Both the position numbers and the translations under genes were made by a program. The notes under the pieces were generated by a model. That model was given only the letters and a program-made list of their open reading frames with translations, searched no databases and was not told the DNA's origin. Below are positions 29,808 to 39,080 of a DNA stretch of 64,000 nt, in pieces; position 1 is the first letter of the stretch, and each line of letters opens with the position of its first letter. The stretch comes from Mesorhizobium sp. L-2-11. Lineage in GTDB: Bacteria > Pseudomonadota > Alphaproteobacteria > Rhizobiales > Rhizobiaceae. The stretch covers positions 682,001 through 746,000 of the forward strand of contig NZ_AP023257.1 of the NCBI RefSeq assembly GCF_016756595.1. The letters are read 5' to 3'.

Positions 29808-29856
29808 AGCCGGGGGTGTGTGAAGCCCGGGGTGTGTAAAGCCGGGTGTGAGAAGC
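29798..29856 (+). repeat. Short tandem repeat after the L,D-transpeptidase gene
   Basis: About four imperfect units of GGGTGTGTGAAGCCG (14-17 bp) run from the end of the transpeptidase gene into the gap before the lipoprotein gene. The transpeptidase TGA is inside the first unit. Units differ by small indels, so the array probably changes by slippage. Confidence 0.8.
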
Positions 29857-29879
29857 GGCATTCGGAGAGGGACCAAGCA

Positions 29880-30209
29880 ATGTCGGCAAAACCTGCAGTG
29901 AGAATTTCGATCCGGGCAACAGCAATTGGATTCTTGGCGGGGGCCCTGAGTGCTTGCGTCAGCGCGCCGCCACCGCCGCCTCAGGACCAGATGTCTAGGA
30001 CCCAGGTCGAGACGGCCCCGGCGGACCTTCAGCTGCTTTGCGCCGACGCGGTCGCCAAGGCGAGCGGCGCCGATGGCACCAAGATACTTCCGGTTTCATC
30101 GAGCAAGATCGATTCCAAAACCTATCAGGTCGAACTCGATGCCAGCGGCAAAAAGACAAGCTGCCTTGTCGATACGGACGGCAATGTCAAATCCGTTCAG
30201 CCCACCTGA
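29880..30209 (+). CDS. Small putative lipoprotein
   Basis: Predicted 109-aa protein of unknown function. Its N-terminus ends in a lipobox (AGALSAC), so it is probably a lipid-anchored envelope protein. A Pro-rich linker (APPPPPQDQ) and a compact domain follow (LQLLCADAVAKASGADGTKI, then SCLVDTDGNVKSVQP) with two Cys. The ATG at 29880 follows GGAGAGGGA. It is a possible third member of the wall-enzyme cluster, on the same strand with the repeat between. Confidence 0.78.
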   Translation: MSAKPAVRISIRATAIGFLAGALSACVSAPPPPPQDQMSRTQVETAPADLQLLCADAVAKASGADGTKILPVSSSKIDSKTYQVELDASGKKTSCLVDTDGNVKSVQPT

Positions 30210-30438
30210 TCGGCTCTGGTCGAAGGATTTTGCGGCGATCTGACGATTGCCGCGAATCTGGCGTCGATTTTGACGTGACGACGTTGGCGACCAGCCGTGG
30301 TGAAAGGTTCAGAGACCACGAGAAAAGCCCGGCCGCAACGTGCCTCAAGCCAGCGCCATCATCGCGATTGGCACGTTCGGGCATTGGCTGTACCATTCCT
30401 GCGCCGGGCGCCGAAGTTCCGGCAAGGGAGAAACGTCC

Positions 30439-30678
30439 ATGTTACGATCAATTTCGCTTGCGGTTTTCCTGGCGGTCGTTCCTGCGACAGTCTTTGCCAA
30501 TTCATGCCCGACCATCATGGCCGAGATCGACGCGGCGTTGCCGACCGCAACCATCGCCGAGGCGGACAAGACCAAAGTCAAGGAACTGCGCGCCCAGGGC
30601 GAGAAATTGCACGCCGCCGGCGATCATGCAGGATCAGAGGCTGCGCTCAACCAGGCCAAGTCGATCCTCGGCATATAG
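30439..30678 (+). CDS. Small exported helical protein
   Basis: Predicted 79-aa protein: signal peptide (MLRSISLAVFLAVVPATVFAN) plus a helical mature part (CPTIMAEIDAALPTATIAE, then GEKLHAAGDHAGSEAALNQA). The mature part looks like one TPR-like helical hairpin. The ATG at 30439 follows AAGGGAG. I do not recognise a named family. It may go with the lipoprotein and transpeptidase upstream, but a 229-bp gap separates it from the lipoprotein gene. Confidence 0.7.
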   Translation: MLRSISLAVFLAVVPATVFANSCPTIMAEIDAALPTATIAEADKTKVKELRAQGEKLHAAGDHAGSEAALNQAKSILGI

Positions 30679-30779
30679 TCGATACTCGGCATATCATTGA
30701 GGCAAGCCTCTGAGACAAGCGCGGTTTTCCTGTTCGACTGATCGGCGATCGGCAGCGAACGTCGATAATTCCCGTCAGT

Positions 30780-30921
30780 GGCGAATCGCAAACCTTTGAG
30801 CTTGGCCGAAGCACCCCTCCACTTCGTCATCCCAGGGCAAGCAAGGAGCGAAGCGACGCGGCGTAGACCCTGGGATGACGAAGGGAGGCGTGTTTCGGCT
30901 AATTCTGGAGGTCTGCGATGG
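30780..30921. repeat. Palindromic element, family C, copy 1
   Basis: Imperfect inverted repeat. The outer arms are related to ATCGCAAACCTTTGAGCTTGG and its inverse near 30900-30920. The inner arms ACTTCGTCATCCCAGGG / CCCTGGGATGACGAAG enclose a short AGCAAGGAGCGAAGCGACGC core. Related copies lie near 39760 and 57140. It separates the plus-strand small gene from the convergent regulator. Confidence 0.82.
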
Positions 30922-30942
30922 CCACTGAGATTCGCCGCGTGA

Positions 30943-33012
30943 TCACCCCAACCCGATGCGCCTGGCGCCTTGCCGGAACAGGGCTGCGGCGTCCGGCTCG
31001 AAGTGGAAGGTGCCGATGAAATCGTCGGCGCAGTAGTTTGGCAGCGTCTTGCGGATGGCGGCCGCGAAACTGCGGGCCTCGTCAAGCCGCCCCGCCAGCG
31101 CAAGGCAGTGCGCCGCGATCGCCAGGATGATGGCGTGGGCGTTGGGGCGGGCGGCGGCTTTCAGCGCCCATTCGGCGGCCTCGTCGAACTGGCCGAGGCG
31201 GACATGCGCCATCGCCCTGGCGCCGAGCATGCCGAACAGCAGCGGATCGAACGGACTCAGATGGCGCGAATGGTCGGATGAACCGATCGCCGCGTTCGGA
31301 TCCCCCGATTGCGAGTGGACAAACGAAAGCGCGTAGTGGCCGAGCGCAAAATTCGGGCTGAGATCGACGGCCCGTTGCAGCTCGATGAGGGAGCCGTCCC
31401 GCTCGCCGCGCAGCCACAGCGCCCGGCCCATGGCCCAGTGCGCGGCCGGATTGTGATCGTCGACCAGTAGGCTTTGGCCGGCCGCCTCGAAGGCGAGCGC
31501 GCTTTCCTGGTCGCGGTCGCCCCAGCGCTGAAAGGCGTTCTGCCAATGGGTGAAGGACAGGCCGGCATAGGCGCGGGCGAAGGTCGGATCGAGCTTCAGG
31601 GCCATGCCGAAGAAATGCCGGGCCTGCTGGTTTTCCGTGCGGGTGAAGCGATACATGTGCCAGAGGCCGCGATGGTAGGCCTCCCAGGCATTCAGCGAGC
31701 TTGGGGCCTTCAGCATGGCGCGGTTGCGCTCGACCATCTCGATCTCGGCGGAGATCGACGAGACGATGCTGTCGCCGATGTCGTCGAGGACGGCAAAGAT
31801 GTCGTCGGGCCGGCGTTCGAAGGTCTCGGCCCAGACGATCCTGGCCGTGCGCACCTCGACAAGTTCGACGCTGACAGCGACACGGCCAGCCTGGCTGCGC
31901 ACCGTCCCGGTGGCGACGTAGTCGACGTTGAGCCGCCGGCCGGCATCTTCCGGCGCGATGTTCTTTTCGGCCAAGGCAAAGACCGAGCCGCGGGCGATGA
32001 CGAAGAAATCCCTGAGCTTGGCCAAACGGGTGATGATGTCGTGGGTGAGGCCGTCGGCCAATCCACCGCGGGGAGAGGGACCGCCGCGAGAGCAGCCGAC
32101 AGCTGCCTCCTCGACAAACGGCATTACCGCGAGCGACGCCTTCGCCGTAGCAGTATCGGAATGGGGAAGCACAATTGACGCTTGCGCGGCCGCGGGCAAC
32201 AGCGCCGGCTGCGCCCGAAGCGTGGCGGCAGGTCGTTCGCTGCGGATCGACCGCCATGCCTCACGAACGGGTCCGAAATCCAGATCCTCCGAGGCAAACA
32301 GCTGTGCCGCCGAAGCGAGATGGTCCTCGCACGCGCCGATCTGGCCGCGCCGCGCCAGGCTGGTCAGAAGTGCCACGTGCGCGCGCTCGTCGAAGGGATT
32401 GAGTTCCAGCCATTTCTCCAGATGCGCCGACATTTCGTCGGCATCCGCCGGCAGCTTGCTGACGAGCTGTTCCAGAATGGCGGCGTGCCACGAGCTGAAG
32501 CGGCGGCGTTGCGCGATAAGCCAGCTGTTGAAATGCGGGCTGCGGTCGATCTCCAGCCCGTCGAGGAAGTCGCCGACAAATAGGCCGGACAGCGCCTGCA
32601 GCCGCTCAAGATCGAGCGTCTCGATGCCCCTGGCGGCGGCCGAGGCGACATCGAAGGCGTCGACGCAAACGCCCTTCAGATCGAGCGCGACCGTGTCGCC
32701 TGATGTTTCGATCCTGTGGCGATCCGCTTCGTCAAGAATGCCCCTGAGCTTGCTGAGGCACCAGCGAAGCTCGCCCCTCGGATCGTTCGGCACATCCCAC
32801 AAAAGCTCGCACAGACGGCTGCGGCCGACGGCATGCGGCGCCAGCGCCAGATAGGCGAAGAGCGCGCGCAGCTTGCGCGATGCCGGCAGTTGCACGGTGG
32901 CGCCGTCACGGATGACCGTCAGCGGCCCGAGCAGCCGCACGGACAGCCCGGCCGCTGCGCCGTCCAGGCTCGATCGAGCGGATTCCACGTGCGTTTCCAC
33001 GCTTGCTCCCAC
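30943..33012 (-). CDS. SARP/BTAD-type regulator with TolB-like and TPR domains
   Basis: Large predicted transcriptional regulator (689 aa). Residues 24-115 form an OmpR-like DNA-binding head (VRLLGPLTVIRDG, LPASRKLRALFAYLALAPH, ELRWCLSKLRGIL), followed by a bacterial transcriptional activation (BTAD) helical domain. Residues about 290-410 form the TolB-like module (SLAVMPFVEE, ADGLTHDIITRLAKL, VDYVATGTVR), and TPR-like units fill the rest. No membrane helix is seen, unlike the relative at 15023. The start is a GTG at 33012 behind AGGA. Its divergent position to a CysK-like enzyme and a decarboxylase suggests it controls them. Confidence 0.85.
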   Translation of the reverse strand: MGASVETHVESARSSLDGAAAGLSVRLLGPLTVIRDGATVQLPASRKLRALFAYLALAPHAVGRSRLCELLWDVPNDPRGELRWCLSKLRGILDEADRHRIETSGDTVALDLKGVCVDAFDVASAAARGIETLDLERLQALSGLFVGDFLDGLEIDRSPHFNSWLIAQRRRFSSWHAAILEQLVSKLPADADEMSAHLEKWLELNPFDERAHVALLTSLARRGQIGACEDHLASAAQLFASEDLDFGPVREAWRSIRSERPAATLRAQPALLPAAAQASIVLPHSDTATAKASLAVMPFVEEAAVGCSRGGPSPRGGLADGLTHDIITRLAKLRDFFVIARGSVFALAEKNIAPEDAGRRLNVDYVATGTVRSQAGRVAVSVELVEVRTARIVWAETFERRPDDIFAVLDDIGDSIVSSISAEIEMVERNRAMLKAPSSLNAWEAYHRGLWHMYRFTRTENQQARHFFGMALKLDPTFARAYAGLSFTHWQNAFQRWGDRDQESALAFEAAGQSLLVDDHNPAAHWAMGRALWLRGERDGSLIELQRAVDLSPNFALGHYALSFVHSQSGDPNAAIGSSDHSRHLSPFDPLLFGMLGARAMAHVRLGQFDEAAEWALKAAARPNAHAIILAIAAHCLALAGRLDEARSFAAAIRKTLPNYCADDFIGTFHFEPDAAALFRQGARRIGLG

Positions 33013-33167
33013 GCTGGCCAGTTGTCCTCTGTTCTACCATCGAAAGCGATCGAGTGCATCCGGCAACGAATTTTCCGCGCCGGTTGCCGGCATTGCCAGC
33101 TTTCCGGGCCGCGTTGACGGCAACGGACCGTATCGCGGCAAGGTCTCGAAACCTCGCCGCCCAAGCT

Positions 33168-33213
33168 GCCGGTTTGTAACCGGCTCGTGACAACGAACAC
33201 CTCGTGACGACAA
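33168..33213. promoter_or_regulatory. Candidate operator in the divergent regulator/CysK-like gap
   Basis: Two structures lie just before the CysK-like gene: an inverted repeat GCCGGTT-TGT-AACCGGC (33168-33184) and a direct repeat CTCGTGACAA / CTCGTGACGA with 17-bp spacing (33184-33193 and 33201-33210). SARP-type regulators usually bind short direct repeats, so these fit the divergent regulator. This is inference from pattern and position. Confidence 0.4.
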
Positions 33214-33232
33214 CAAAAAGGGGAGAGCAGAC

Positions 33233-34321
33233 ATGTTGCAGCAACGGAAAATCAGGACCACGGCCGGTCGCGGCCGTCTGTTCGACAGCATTGTCGACAC
33301 TGTCGGCGATACGCCGGTGATCAGGATCAACAATCTCGGCCCAGATCATGTGACGATCTATGTGAAGGCCGAGTTCTTCAATCCGGCGGCGTCGGTGAAG
33401 GACCGGCTGGCGCTCAACATCATCGAGGAGGGTGAGCGCAGCGGCGCCCTGAAACCGGGCCAGACCGTCGTCGAGGCGACCAGCGGCAACACCGGCATCG
33501 GTCTGGCCATGGTCTGCGCGCAGAAGGGCTATCCGCTGGTGGTGACGATGGCCGACAGTTTCTCTATCGAGCGGCGCAAGCTGATGCGCATGCTGGGCGC
33601 CAAGGTGGTGCTGACACCGCGTGCCCAGAAGGGTTTTGGCATGTACAACAAGGCGGTCGAGCTCGCCGAGGCCAATGGCTGGTTCCTGGCCCGCCAGTTC
33701 GAGACCAAGGCCAATGCCGCCATTCACGAGGCGACGACGGCGCGCGAGATCATCAACGATTTTACCGGATCGCGGCTCGACTGCTTCGTCACCGGCTATG
33801 GAACCGGCGGCACCGTCGTCGGTGTCGGGCGCGTGCTGCGCCGCGAGCGTCCCGAAACCCGCATCGTGCTGGCCGAGCCGGCCAATGCCCAGCTGATCGG
33901 CAGCGGCAAGGCGCAGGAGCGCGGCGCCGACGGCGCACCCGCCGCCAGCCATCCGGCCTTCGAGCCGCACCCGATCCAGGGCTGGACGCCGGATTTCATT
34001 CCCAACGTCCTGCAGGAGGCGGTCGACGCCAGCCTCTATGACGAGGTCGTGCCTGTTGCCGGGCCCGAGGGCATCAAATGGGCCAAGGCGCTGGCGCAAA
34101 AGGAAGGGATTTTCACCGGCATTTCCGGCGGAGCCAGTTTTGCGGTGGCGCGCCAGATCGCCGAAAAAGCCGCACCCGGCTCGGTGATCCTGTGCATGCT
34201 TCCCGACACCGGCGAACGCTACATGACGACGCCGCTGTTCGACGCCATCGAAGCCGAGATGGACGCCGAGGAGATCGCGCTGTCGCGCTCGACGCCCGGC
34301 TGCCAGTTCCCGGCCGAATGA
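33233..34321 (+). CDS. CysK-like PLP beta-synthase of unassigned product
   Basis: Fold-type II PLP enzyme (362 aa) of the cysteine synthase/CBS family. The PLP lysine is K56 (NPAASVKDRLA) and the phosphate loop is TSGNTG at 83-88. The sequence differs from the housekeeping CysK in the segment after it (VTMADSFSIERRKLMRMLGA) and has a longer C-terminus with no CBS domains. It would replace the beta substituent of an activated serine, but the nucleophile is unknown. The ATG at 33233 follows GGGGAGAG. It is coupled with a PLP decarboxylase 22 bp downstream. Confidence 0.85.
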   Translation: MLQQRKIRTTAGRGRLFDSIVDTVGDTPVIRINNLGPDHVTIYVKAEFFNPAASVKDRLALNIIEEGERSGALKPGQTVVEATSGNTGIGLAMVCAQKGYPLVVTMADSFSIERRKLMRMLGAKVVLTPRAQKGFGMYNKAVELAEANGWFLARQFETKANAAIHEATTAREIINDFTGSRLDCFVTGYGTGGTVVGVGRVLRRERPETRIVLAEPANAQLIGSGKAQERGADGAPAASHPAFEPHPIQGWTPDFIPNVLQEAVDASLYDEVVPVAGPEGIKWAKALAQKEGIFTGISGGASFAVARQIAEKAAPGSVILCMLPDTGERYMTTPLFDAIEAEMDAEEIALSRSTPGCQFPAE

Positions 34322-34343
34322 TTGCGCATCGGGAGCAACGCGG

Positions 34344-35834
34344 ATGGATGCCATAGCCGCCGGCACTGCCGGCATGGTTGCCGAAGAGACGCTCGATCCC
34401 GTCGACTGGGCCGATGTGCAGGCGCTATCGCACCGGATCGTCGACGACGCCGTCGATTATCTGCGCGATATCAGGGAACGCCCGGTGTGGCAGGAGATGC
34501 CGGCGGCGGTGAGGGAATTTTTCGCCGCACCGCTGCCGCAATCGCCTCAACCGCTGGCCGAGGTCTATGGTGAGGTCGCCCGCAACGTGATGGCCTACCC
34601 GATGGGCAACATCCATCCGCGCTTCTGGTCCTGGTATATGGGGTCGAGCAATTTCACCGGGGCGCTCGGCGATTTCCTGGCGGCGGTCCAGGGTTCCAAT
34701 CTCGGCGGCGGCAACCACGCCGCTGCGCTGATGGACAGCCAGGTCGTCGACTGGTGCAAGCAGATGATGGGTTTTCCGCAATCGGCCAGCGGCACGCTGG
34801 TCAGCGGCGGCTCGATGGCCAACATCCTCGGCCTGACCGTGGCCCGCAACGCCAGGGCAGGCATCGACGTGCGCGAGCATGGTGTTGCCGCCATCGACAA
34901 GCCGCTGCGTTTCTATGGCTCGGACCAGCTTCACTCCTGCCACCGCAAGGCGATGGAGGCGCTGGGCCTCGGCAACCGGGCGCTGCGCCGCATCCCGACC
35001 GATGCCGGATTGCGGATCGACGTCGACGCCTTGCGGGCGGCGATCGCCGACGACCGCCAGGCGGGGTTTCGGCCGGCCTGCGTGATCGGCACGGCCGGCA
35101 CCGTCAACACCGGCGCCATCGACGATCTGCAGGCGCTTGCAAGGCTGGCGGCGCAAGAGGACCTGTGGTTCCATGTCGACGGCTGCATCGGCGCGCTGAT
35201 CGCCATCGCGCCGGAAAATTCCCATCGTGTGGCCGGCATCGAGCAGGCCCACTCGATCGCGCTCGATCCGCACAAATGGCTGCACGCCCCGTTCGAGGTC
35301 GGCTGCGTGCTGATCCGAGATGCCTCGGCGCATCGCAGCACGTTCGCGGTGACGCCGGAATATTTGGAATCGACGCCGCGCGGCCTCGCCTCCGGCCAGT
35401 GGCTGCATGATTTTGGCCTGCAGACGTCGCGCGGTTTCAGGGCGCTGAAAGTGTGGATGGCGCTGAAGCAGCACGGCATCGAGAAGTTCGGCCGCCTGAT
35501 CGACCAGAACATCGCACAGGGCCACTATTTGTCCGGGCTGATCGAGGCTGAGCCAACCCTCGAGCTGACAGCGCCGACCAGCATCAACATCGTCTGTTTT
35601 CGCTACCGTGGCGGCGGGCTGACGGGAGAGCGGCAGAAGGCGCTTAACACCGAGATCATGCTGAGGCTGCAGGAAGACGGCATCGCCGCCGTTTCGGATA
35701 CGACGGTACACGGCCAGCATTGCCTCAGGGTAGCGATCAACAACCACCGCACCCGGCGCGAGGATCTGGACCTGCTGGTGCGCGAAACGGTTCGGCTTGG
35801 ACAGGAGATGTCGAGGCCTGGCACGGCTCGCTGA
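34344..35834 (+). CDS. Group II PLP-dependent amino acid decarboxylase
   Basis: PLP decarboxylase (496 aa) of the aromatic amino acid/glutamate/cysteine-sulfinate group. The PLP lysine is K311 in SIALDPHKWLHAPFEVG. The cofactor-binding stretches LVSGGSMANILGL, GTAGTVNTGAIDDL and WFHVDGCIGAL are intact. The substrate cannot be read from sequence; the partner gene suggests a beta-substituted alanine made by the CysK-like enzyme. The ATG at 34344 follows GGGAGCAACGCGG. The pair would convert a serine derivative to an amine in two steps. Confidence 0.88.
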   Translation: MDAIAAGTAGMVAEETLDPVDWADVQALSHRIVDDAVDYLRDIRERPVWQEMPAAVREFFAAPLPQSPQPLAEVYGEVARNVMAYPMGNIHPRFWSWYMGSSNFTGALGDFLAAVQGSNLGGGNHAAALMDSQVVDWCKQMMGFPQSASGTLVSGGSMANILGLTVARNARAGIDVREHGVAAIDKPLRFYGSDQLHSCHRKAMEALGLGNRALRRIPTDAGLRIDVDALRAAIADDRQAGFRPACVIGTAGTVNTGAIDDLQALARLAAQEDLWFHVDGCIGALIAIAPENSHRVAGIEQAHSIALDPHKWLHAPFEVGCVLIRDASAHRSTFAVTPEYLESTPRGLASGQWLHDFGLQTSRGFRALKVWMALKQHGIEKFGRLIDQNIAQGHYLSGLIEAEPTLELTAPTSINIVCFRYRGGGLTGERQKALNTEIMLRLQEDGIAAVSDTTVHGQHCLRVAINNHRTRREDLDLLVRETVRLGQEMSRPGTAR

Positions 35835-35895
35835 CCCGTGTGGCGCGACGATCGTCAATGCTCCGAGGTTGGCGGGAAAGCGGCTTCATTCCAGC

Positions 35896-36038
35896 TTGGG
35901 TTCCTCGCCCCCACGAAAGTGGGGGAGAGGTGGCTCGGCGAAGCCGAGACGGAGAGGGGGAACCGCGCTCTACGAAAGCCCCCTCTCCGGCCGCTTCGCG
36001 GCCACCTCTCCCCCGCTTCGCGGTGGGCGAGGAACCCA
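35896..36038. repeat. Palindromic mosaic element, family D, copy 1
   Basis: Inverted arms GGGTTCCTCGCCC...GGGCGAGGAACCC enclose further complementary pieces (CCCCCAC/GTGGGGG-like, GGCTCGGCGAAGCC, CGGCCGCTTCGCGGCC). It lies between convergent genes for the decarboxylase and a binding protein and may end both transcripts. Confidence 0.8.
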
Positions 36039-36113
36039 GGTCGTGAGAGGCTTTCGCCAATCACAACGCTGGACGCAGGCGGATGCTGCCGACCGATCGA
36101 GCCTGCGACAAGC

Positions 36114-37754
36114 TCACGCCTCAAGCCAAACCTTATCGAAATGCTGCTCCAGCGACTGGTGCTGCTCGCAGCCATGCACGCCCTTGCGGAACGTCCGGTA
36201 AACCGAGCGCCAATAGGGCTGGATGATGATGCCGGAATCGCGCAGATTCTGTTCGATCTTGGCCATGATCTCCTTGCGTGCACTGGCATCGGGTGTGGCC
36301 AGCGCCGTGTCGAGCAAGGCGTCGAACTCGGGATTGGCATAAGCGCTCTCGTTCCAGGCAGCACCCGATCTGTAGGCCAGAGCCAGCACCTGGACGCCGA
36401 GCGGCCGGCCGAGCCATTCGGTGCAGGAGAAAGGATATTTGCTCCAGTCGTTCCAGAACGTCGCCGCCGGCAGCACGGTGCGTTTGACCTTCAGTCCGGC
36501 GTCGCGCATCTGCGCCGCGATAGCGTCGCCGGTGTTCTTCTGCCAGTCGACGTCGACGGAGATGAGGTCGTATTCGTGGTCGGATTTGCCGGCCTCGGCA
36601 AGCAGCGCCCTGGCTTGATCGATATTGCGGACGGCTGGGCCGATGTCGGCGTATTCGGGGTGCATCGGGCCGACATGGTGGTTCTCGGCCGGCTTGCCGC
36701 GGTCGTCCATGCCGATCTTCAGGATTGCGGCGTTGTCGACGGCCAACTGGGCGGCGCGCCGCACCCTGATGTCGTCATAGGGTGGATTGCCGACATTGAA
36801 GCGCGCGATGATGGTCGAGCCGGTGGCAAGCTCCGAATTGCTCAGATCCATGGCGTCGGTCTGCGAAACCGTATCGGCGGCGGTTTCGTGGTTGGTGTCG
36901 ATCTCGCCCGATTCAAAAGCCGAGAACATGGCATTGGGATCGGAGCCGTAGTCGACCCATTGGATGCCGTCGAGCCAGAAATCGCCTTTCCACCACGGCT
37001 TGTCCTTGCGGCGGACTTCAGCGCCGACCTCGGCGTCCCATGATACCAGTTCGCAAGGTCCTGACGTGATCGCCAGCGCCTTCAGCGGATCGCCGTCGCC
37101 GTCGTAGCTGCGATGCATGATCAGCGCCGGATAGTCGGTCATGCCGGCAATCAGCGAAATGTCGGGCTTCGGCAGATTGAGCCGGACGGTAAAGTCGTCG
37201 ACACGCTCGATGCCGCCGTCGATGGGTTTCTTGGTGGCGGCGTCGACCAGCGCGCCCATGCGCTCGGCGACCGAATTGCCGGGGACGCCGGCGTCGCACC
37301 AGCGTGTCAGATTGTGGACGACGTCGTCGGCGTTGAAGGTGTCGCCATTCGACCAGGTGATGCCCTTGCGGACATGCAGCGTCAGCACGCGCGCGTCGTC
37401 GCTGGTCTCCCAGCTTTCGAGCAGCCACGGCTCGAAGGTGAAGTCGCGGTTCCAGCGCACCAGATATTCGTTGCACTGGCGGGCAATGTTGGACATCTCG
37501 ACGCCGTCGAAGGTGCGCGGGTCCTTCCAGCCCTTGACGTTCATGGCGACGCGCAAGACGCCGCCGCGCTTCGGCGCCTGCGCCCTGGCCGGCGAAGGCG
37601 CGAGGCCGCCAAGCGCCAGCGCGCCGGCGGCGCTGACGCCGAGTGCTGCCATGGTAGCGAGATATTCGCGCCGGGTCATGCTGCCTTTCTTGAAGCCGTC
37701 GGCGACGGGCTCAGCCTGCGGATGCAACGCTCTGTCGGTCAGCATGAATTTCAT
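36114..37754 (-). CDS. ABC transporter substrate-binding protein, family 5 (peptide/nickel type)
   Basis: Exported binding protein (546 aa) of the DppA/OppA family. It has a Tat-like signal ([25 protein letters not shown], with the twin Arg) 25 residues in, then the family core ([37 protein letters not shown]). Relatives bind peptides, sugars, opines or other metabolites; the ligand is unknown. No permease or ATPase gene is present in the window. The ATG at 37754 follows AGGGAGGAT. It lies at the downstream end of a minus-strand group of hydrolases. Confidence 0.9.
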   Translation of the reverse strand: MKFMLTDRALHPQAEPVADGFKKGSMTRREYLATMAALGVSAAGALALGGLAPSPARAQAPKRGGVLRVAMNVKGWKDPRTFDGVEMSNIARQCNEYLVRWNRDFTFEPWLLESWETSDDARVLTLHVRKGITWSNGDTFNADDVVHNLTRWCDAGVPGNSVAERMGALVDAATKKPIDGGIERVDDFTVRLNLPKPDISLIAGMTDYPALIMHRSYDGDGDPLKALAITSGPCELVSWDAEVGAEVRRKDKPWWKGDFWLDGIQWVDYGSDPNAMFSAFESGEIDTNHETAADTVSQTDAMDLSNSELATGSTIIARFNVGNPPYDDIRVRRAAQLAVDNAAILKIGMDDRGKPAENHHVGPMHPEYADIGPAVRNIDQARALLAEAGKSDHEYDLISVDVDWQKNTGDAIAAQMRDAGLKVKRTVLPAATFWNDWSKYPFSCTEWLGRPLGVQVLALAYRSGAAWNESAYANPEFDALLDTALATPDASARKEIMAKIEQNLRDSGIIIQPYWRSVYRTFRKGVHGCEQHQSLEQHFDKVWLEA

Positions 37755-37926
37755 CGTCGATCCTCCCTGTCGGCGCCCGGCCGACTGCGTCGCGGGGGGC
37801 GGATGCGGTCGGCCGGGCGCCTCTGGCCATAGGCGATGATAGTGCGGGCGTGAGCGAGGAAATGTTCAGGTTTCCGCAGTTGTTGTGCGCTGTTCCGCAG
37901 AGGTGGAGAGGGGCTTGCTTGTAAGG

Positions 37927-38044
37927 CCCCCTCATCCGGCCCTTCGGGCCACCTTCTCCCCGGCGGGGAGAAGAGGCTGGCACCCGCGTGGGCGATCTCT
38001 TCTCCCCTCGGGGAGAAGGTGGCCCGAAGGGCCGGATGAGGGGA
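37927..38044. repeat. Palindromic mosaic element, family D-like, copy 2
   Basis: Long inverted repeat between the binding-protein and hydrolase genes. Left arm CCTCATCCGGCCCTTCGGGCC plus ACCTTCTCCCCG; right arm is its inverse, ending GGCCGGATGAGG. A short unpaired core lies between. It could fold into one stable hairpin. Confidence 0.85.
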
Positions 38045-38057
38045 CATTCGCGGTTCA

Positions 38058-39080
38058 CTACAACCAGTCGCCCTTGCCGAGCGTGGCGATGGCGGCGACG
38101 ATGCGGGTGAAGGCTTCGGCGGCCCGCGGCACGGTTTTGCGGGCGCGTAGAAAGCTATGCACGAGGCGCTGCTCTTCGTACCACCAGGCGTGGCCGCCGG
38201 CGGCAAGGATGCGCTCGCGATAGGCTCCACCGTCCGATGACAGCGGATCGCATTGCGCGGTGACGACCACCGTCGGCGGCAGGCCAGAAAAGTCGCTGTC
38301 GCGCAGCGGCGAGAAGGTCGGGTCGTCTGGTGACTGTGCTTTGCCGGAGCGGACCTGGCGATAGAATTCGATGTCGCTGAGCGTCAGCAGCGGCGCCGCG
38401 GCGTGCTCGACATAGGAGCCGCCGCTCTCTTTGCCGCCTGGCCCCGGACCGCCCAGCTCGGGATAGATCAGCACCTGGCCGATTGCGGGGCGAGGGTGGC
38501 GGCGCGTCGCATGCGCCACCCCAGCGGCGAGATTGCCGCCGGCGCTGTCGCCGCACAGCACGATCGGCAGCCCGGCTGTCGCCGCCGCCCATTCGAACAC
38601 CGCCAGCGCATCGTCGAAGGCGGCCGGATGCAGATGTTCGGGCGCCAGCCGGTAGTCGGCGGACAGCACGGCAAAGCCGGTGCCGGCGCAAATCTCGGCG
38701 CAGATGTCGTCATGGCTGTCGAGTCCGCCAAGCACGAAGCCGCCGCCGTGATAGTAGACGACCATCGCTTGCGGTGCCTTGCCCGCCAGCTGATAGCGCC
38801 GGATCGGAATCGCATGATCGCCTGCGGCAACTGTGCCGTCGCTGGCTTCAACGCCTGCGGGAGTGCCCGCGTGGAACGCCCGGCACATTGCGTCATAGAC
38901 CGCCCGCTGCTTGTCGACCGGCAGGTCCATTTCGGGCGGATACCATGCATTGACGCGGTCGATATAGGTCCACAGTGCCGAGTCGAGCAGCGTCGCGTAT
39001 CCCGGTTTTGCTGTCTCGGGCTTTGCGGCATCACCGATCATCGCCATCCGGTCCGACCTGGAAGCGTCAGAGTTCGTCAT
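38058..39080 (-). CDS. Alpha/beta hydrolase, hormone-sensitive-lipase (HSL) type
   Basis: Predicted esterase (340 aa) of the HSL family. The oxyanion motif is HGGGFVLGG (111-119), the nucleophile S179 lies in LCGDSAGGN, and an Asp (QCDPLSSDG) and His (RLVHSFLR) complete the triad. Natural substrates in this family are often small esters or lactones. The ATG at 39080 lies inside the end of the isochorismatase gene (14-bp overlap); an ATG eleven codons in (39047) is also possible. The pair is thus an operon. Confidence 0.87.
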   Translation of the reverse strand: MTNSDASRSDRMAMIGDAAKPETAKPGYATLLDSALWTYIDRVNAWYPPEMDLPVDKQRAVYDAMCRAFHAGTPAGVEASDGTVAAGDHAIPIRRYQLAGKAPQAMVVYYHGGGFVLGGLDSHDDICAEICAGTGFAVLSADYRLAPEHLHPAAFDDALAVFEWAAATAGLPIVLCGDSAGGNLAAGVAHATRRHPRPAIGQVLIYPELGGPGPGGKESGGSYVEHAAAPLLTLSDIEFYRQVRSGKAQSPDDPTFSPLRDSDFSGLPPTVVVTAQCDPLSSDGGAYRERILAAGGHAWWYEEQRLVHSFLRARKTVPRAAEAFTRIVAAIATLGKGDWL

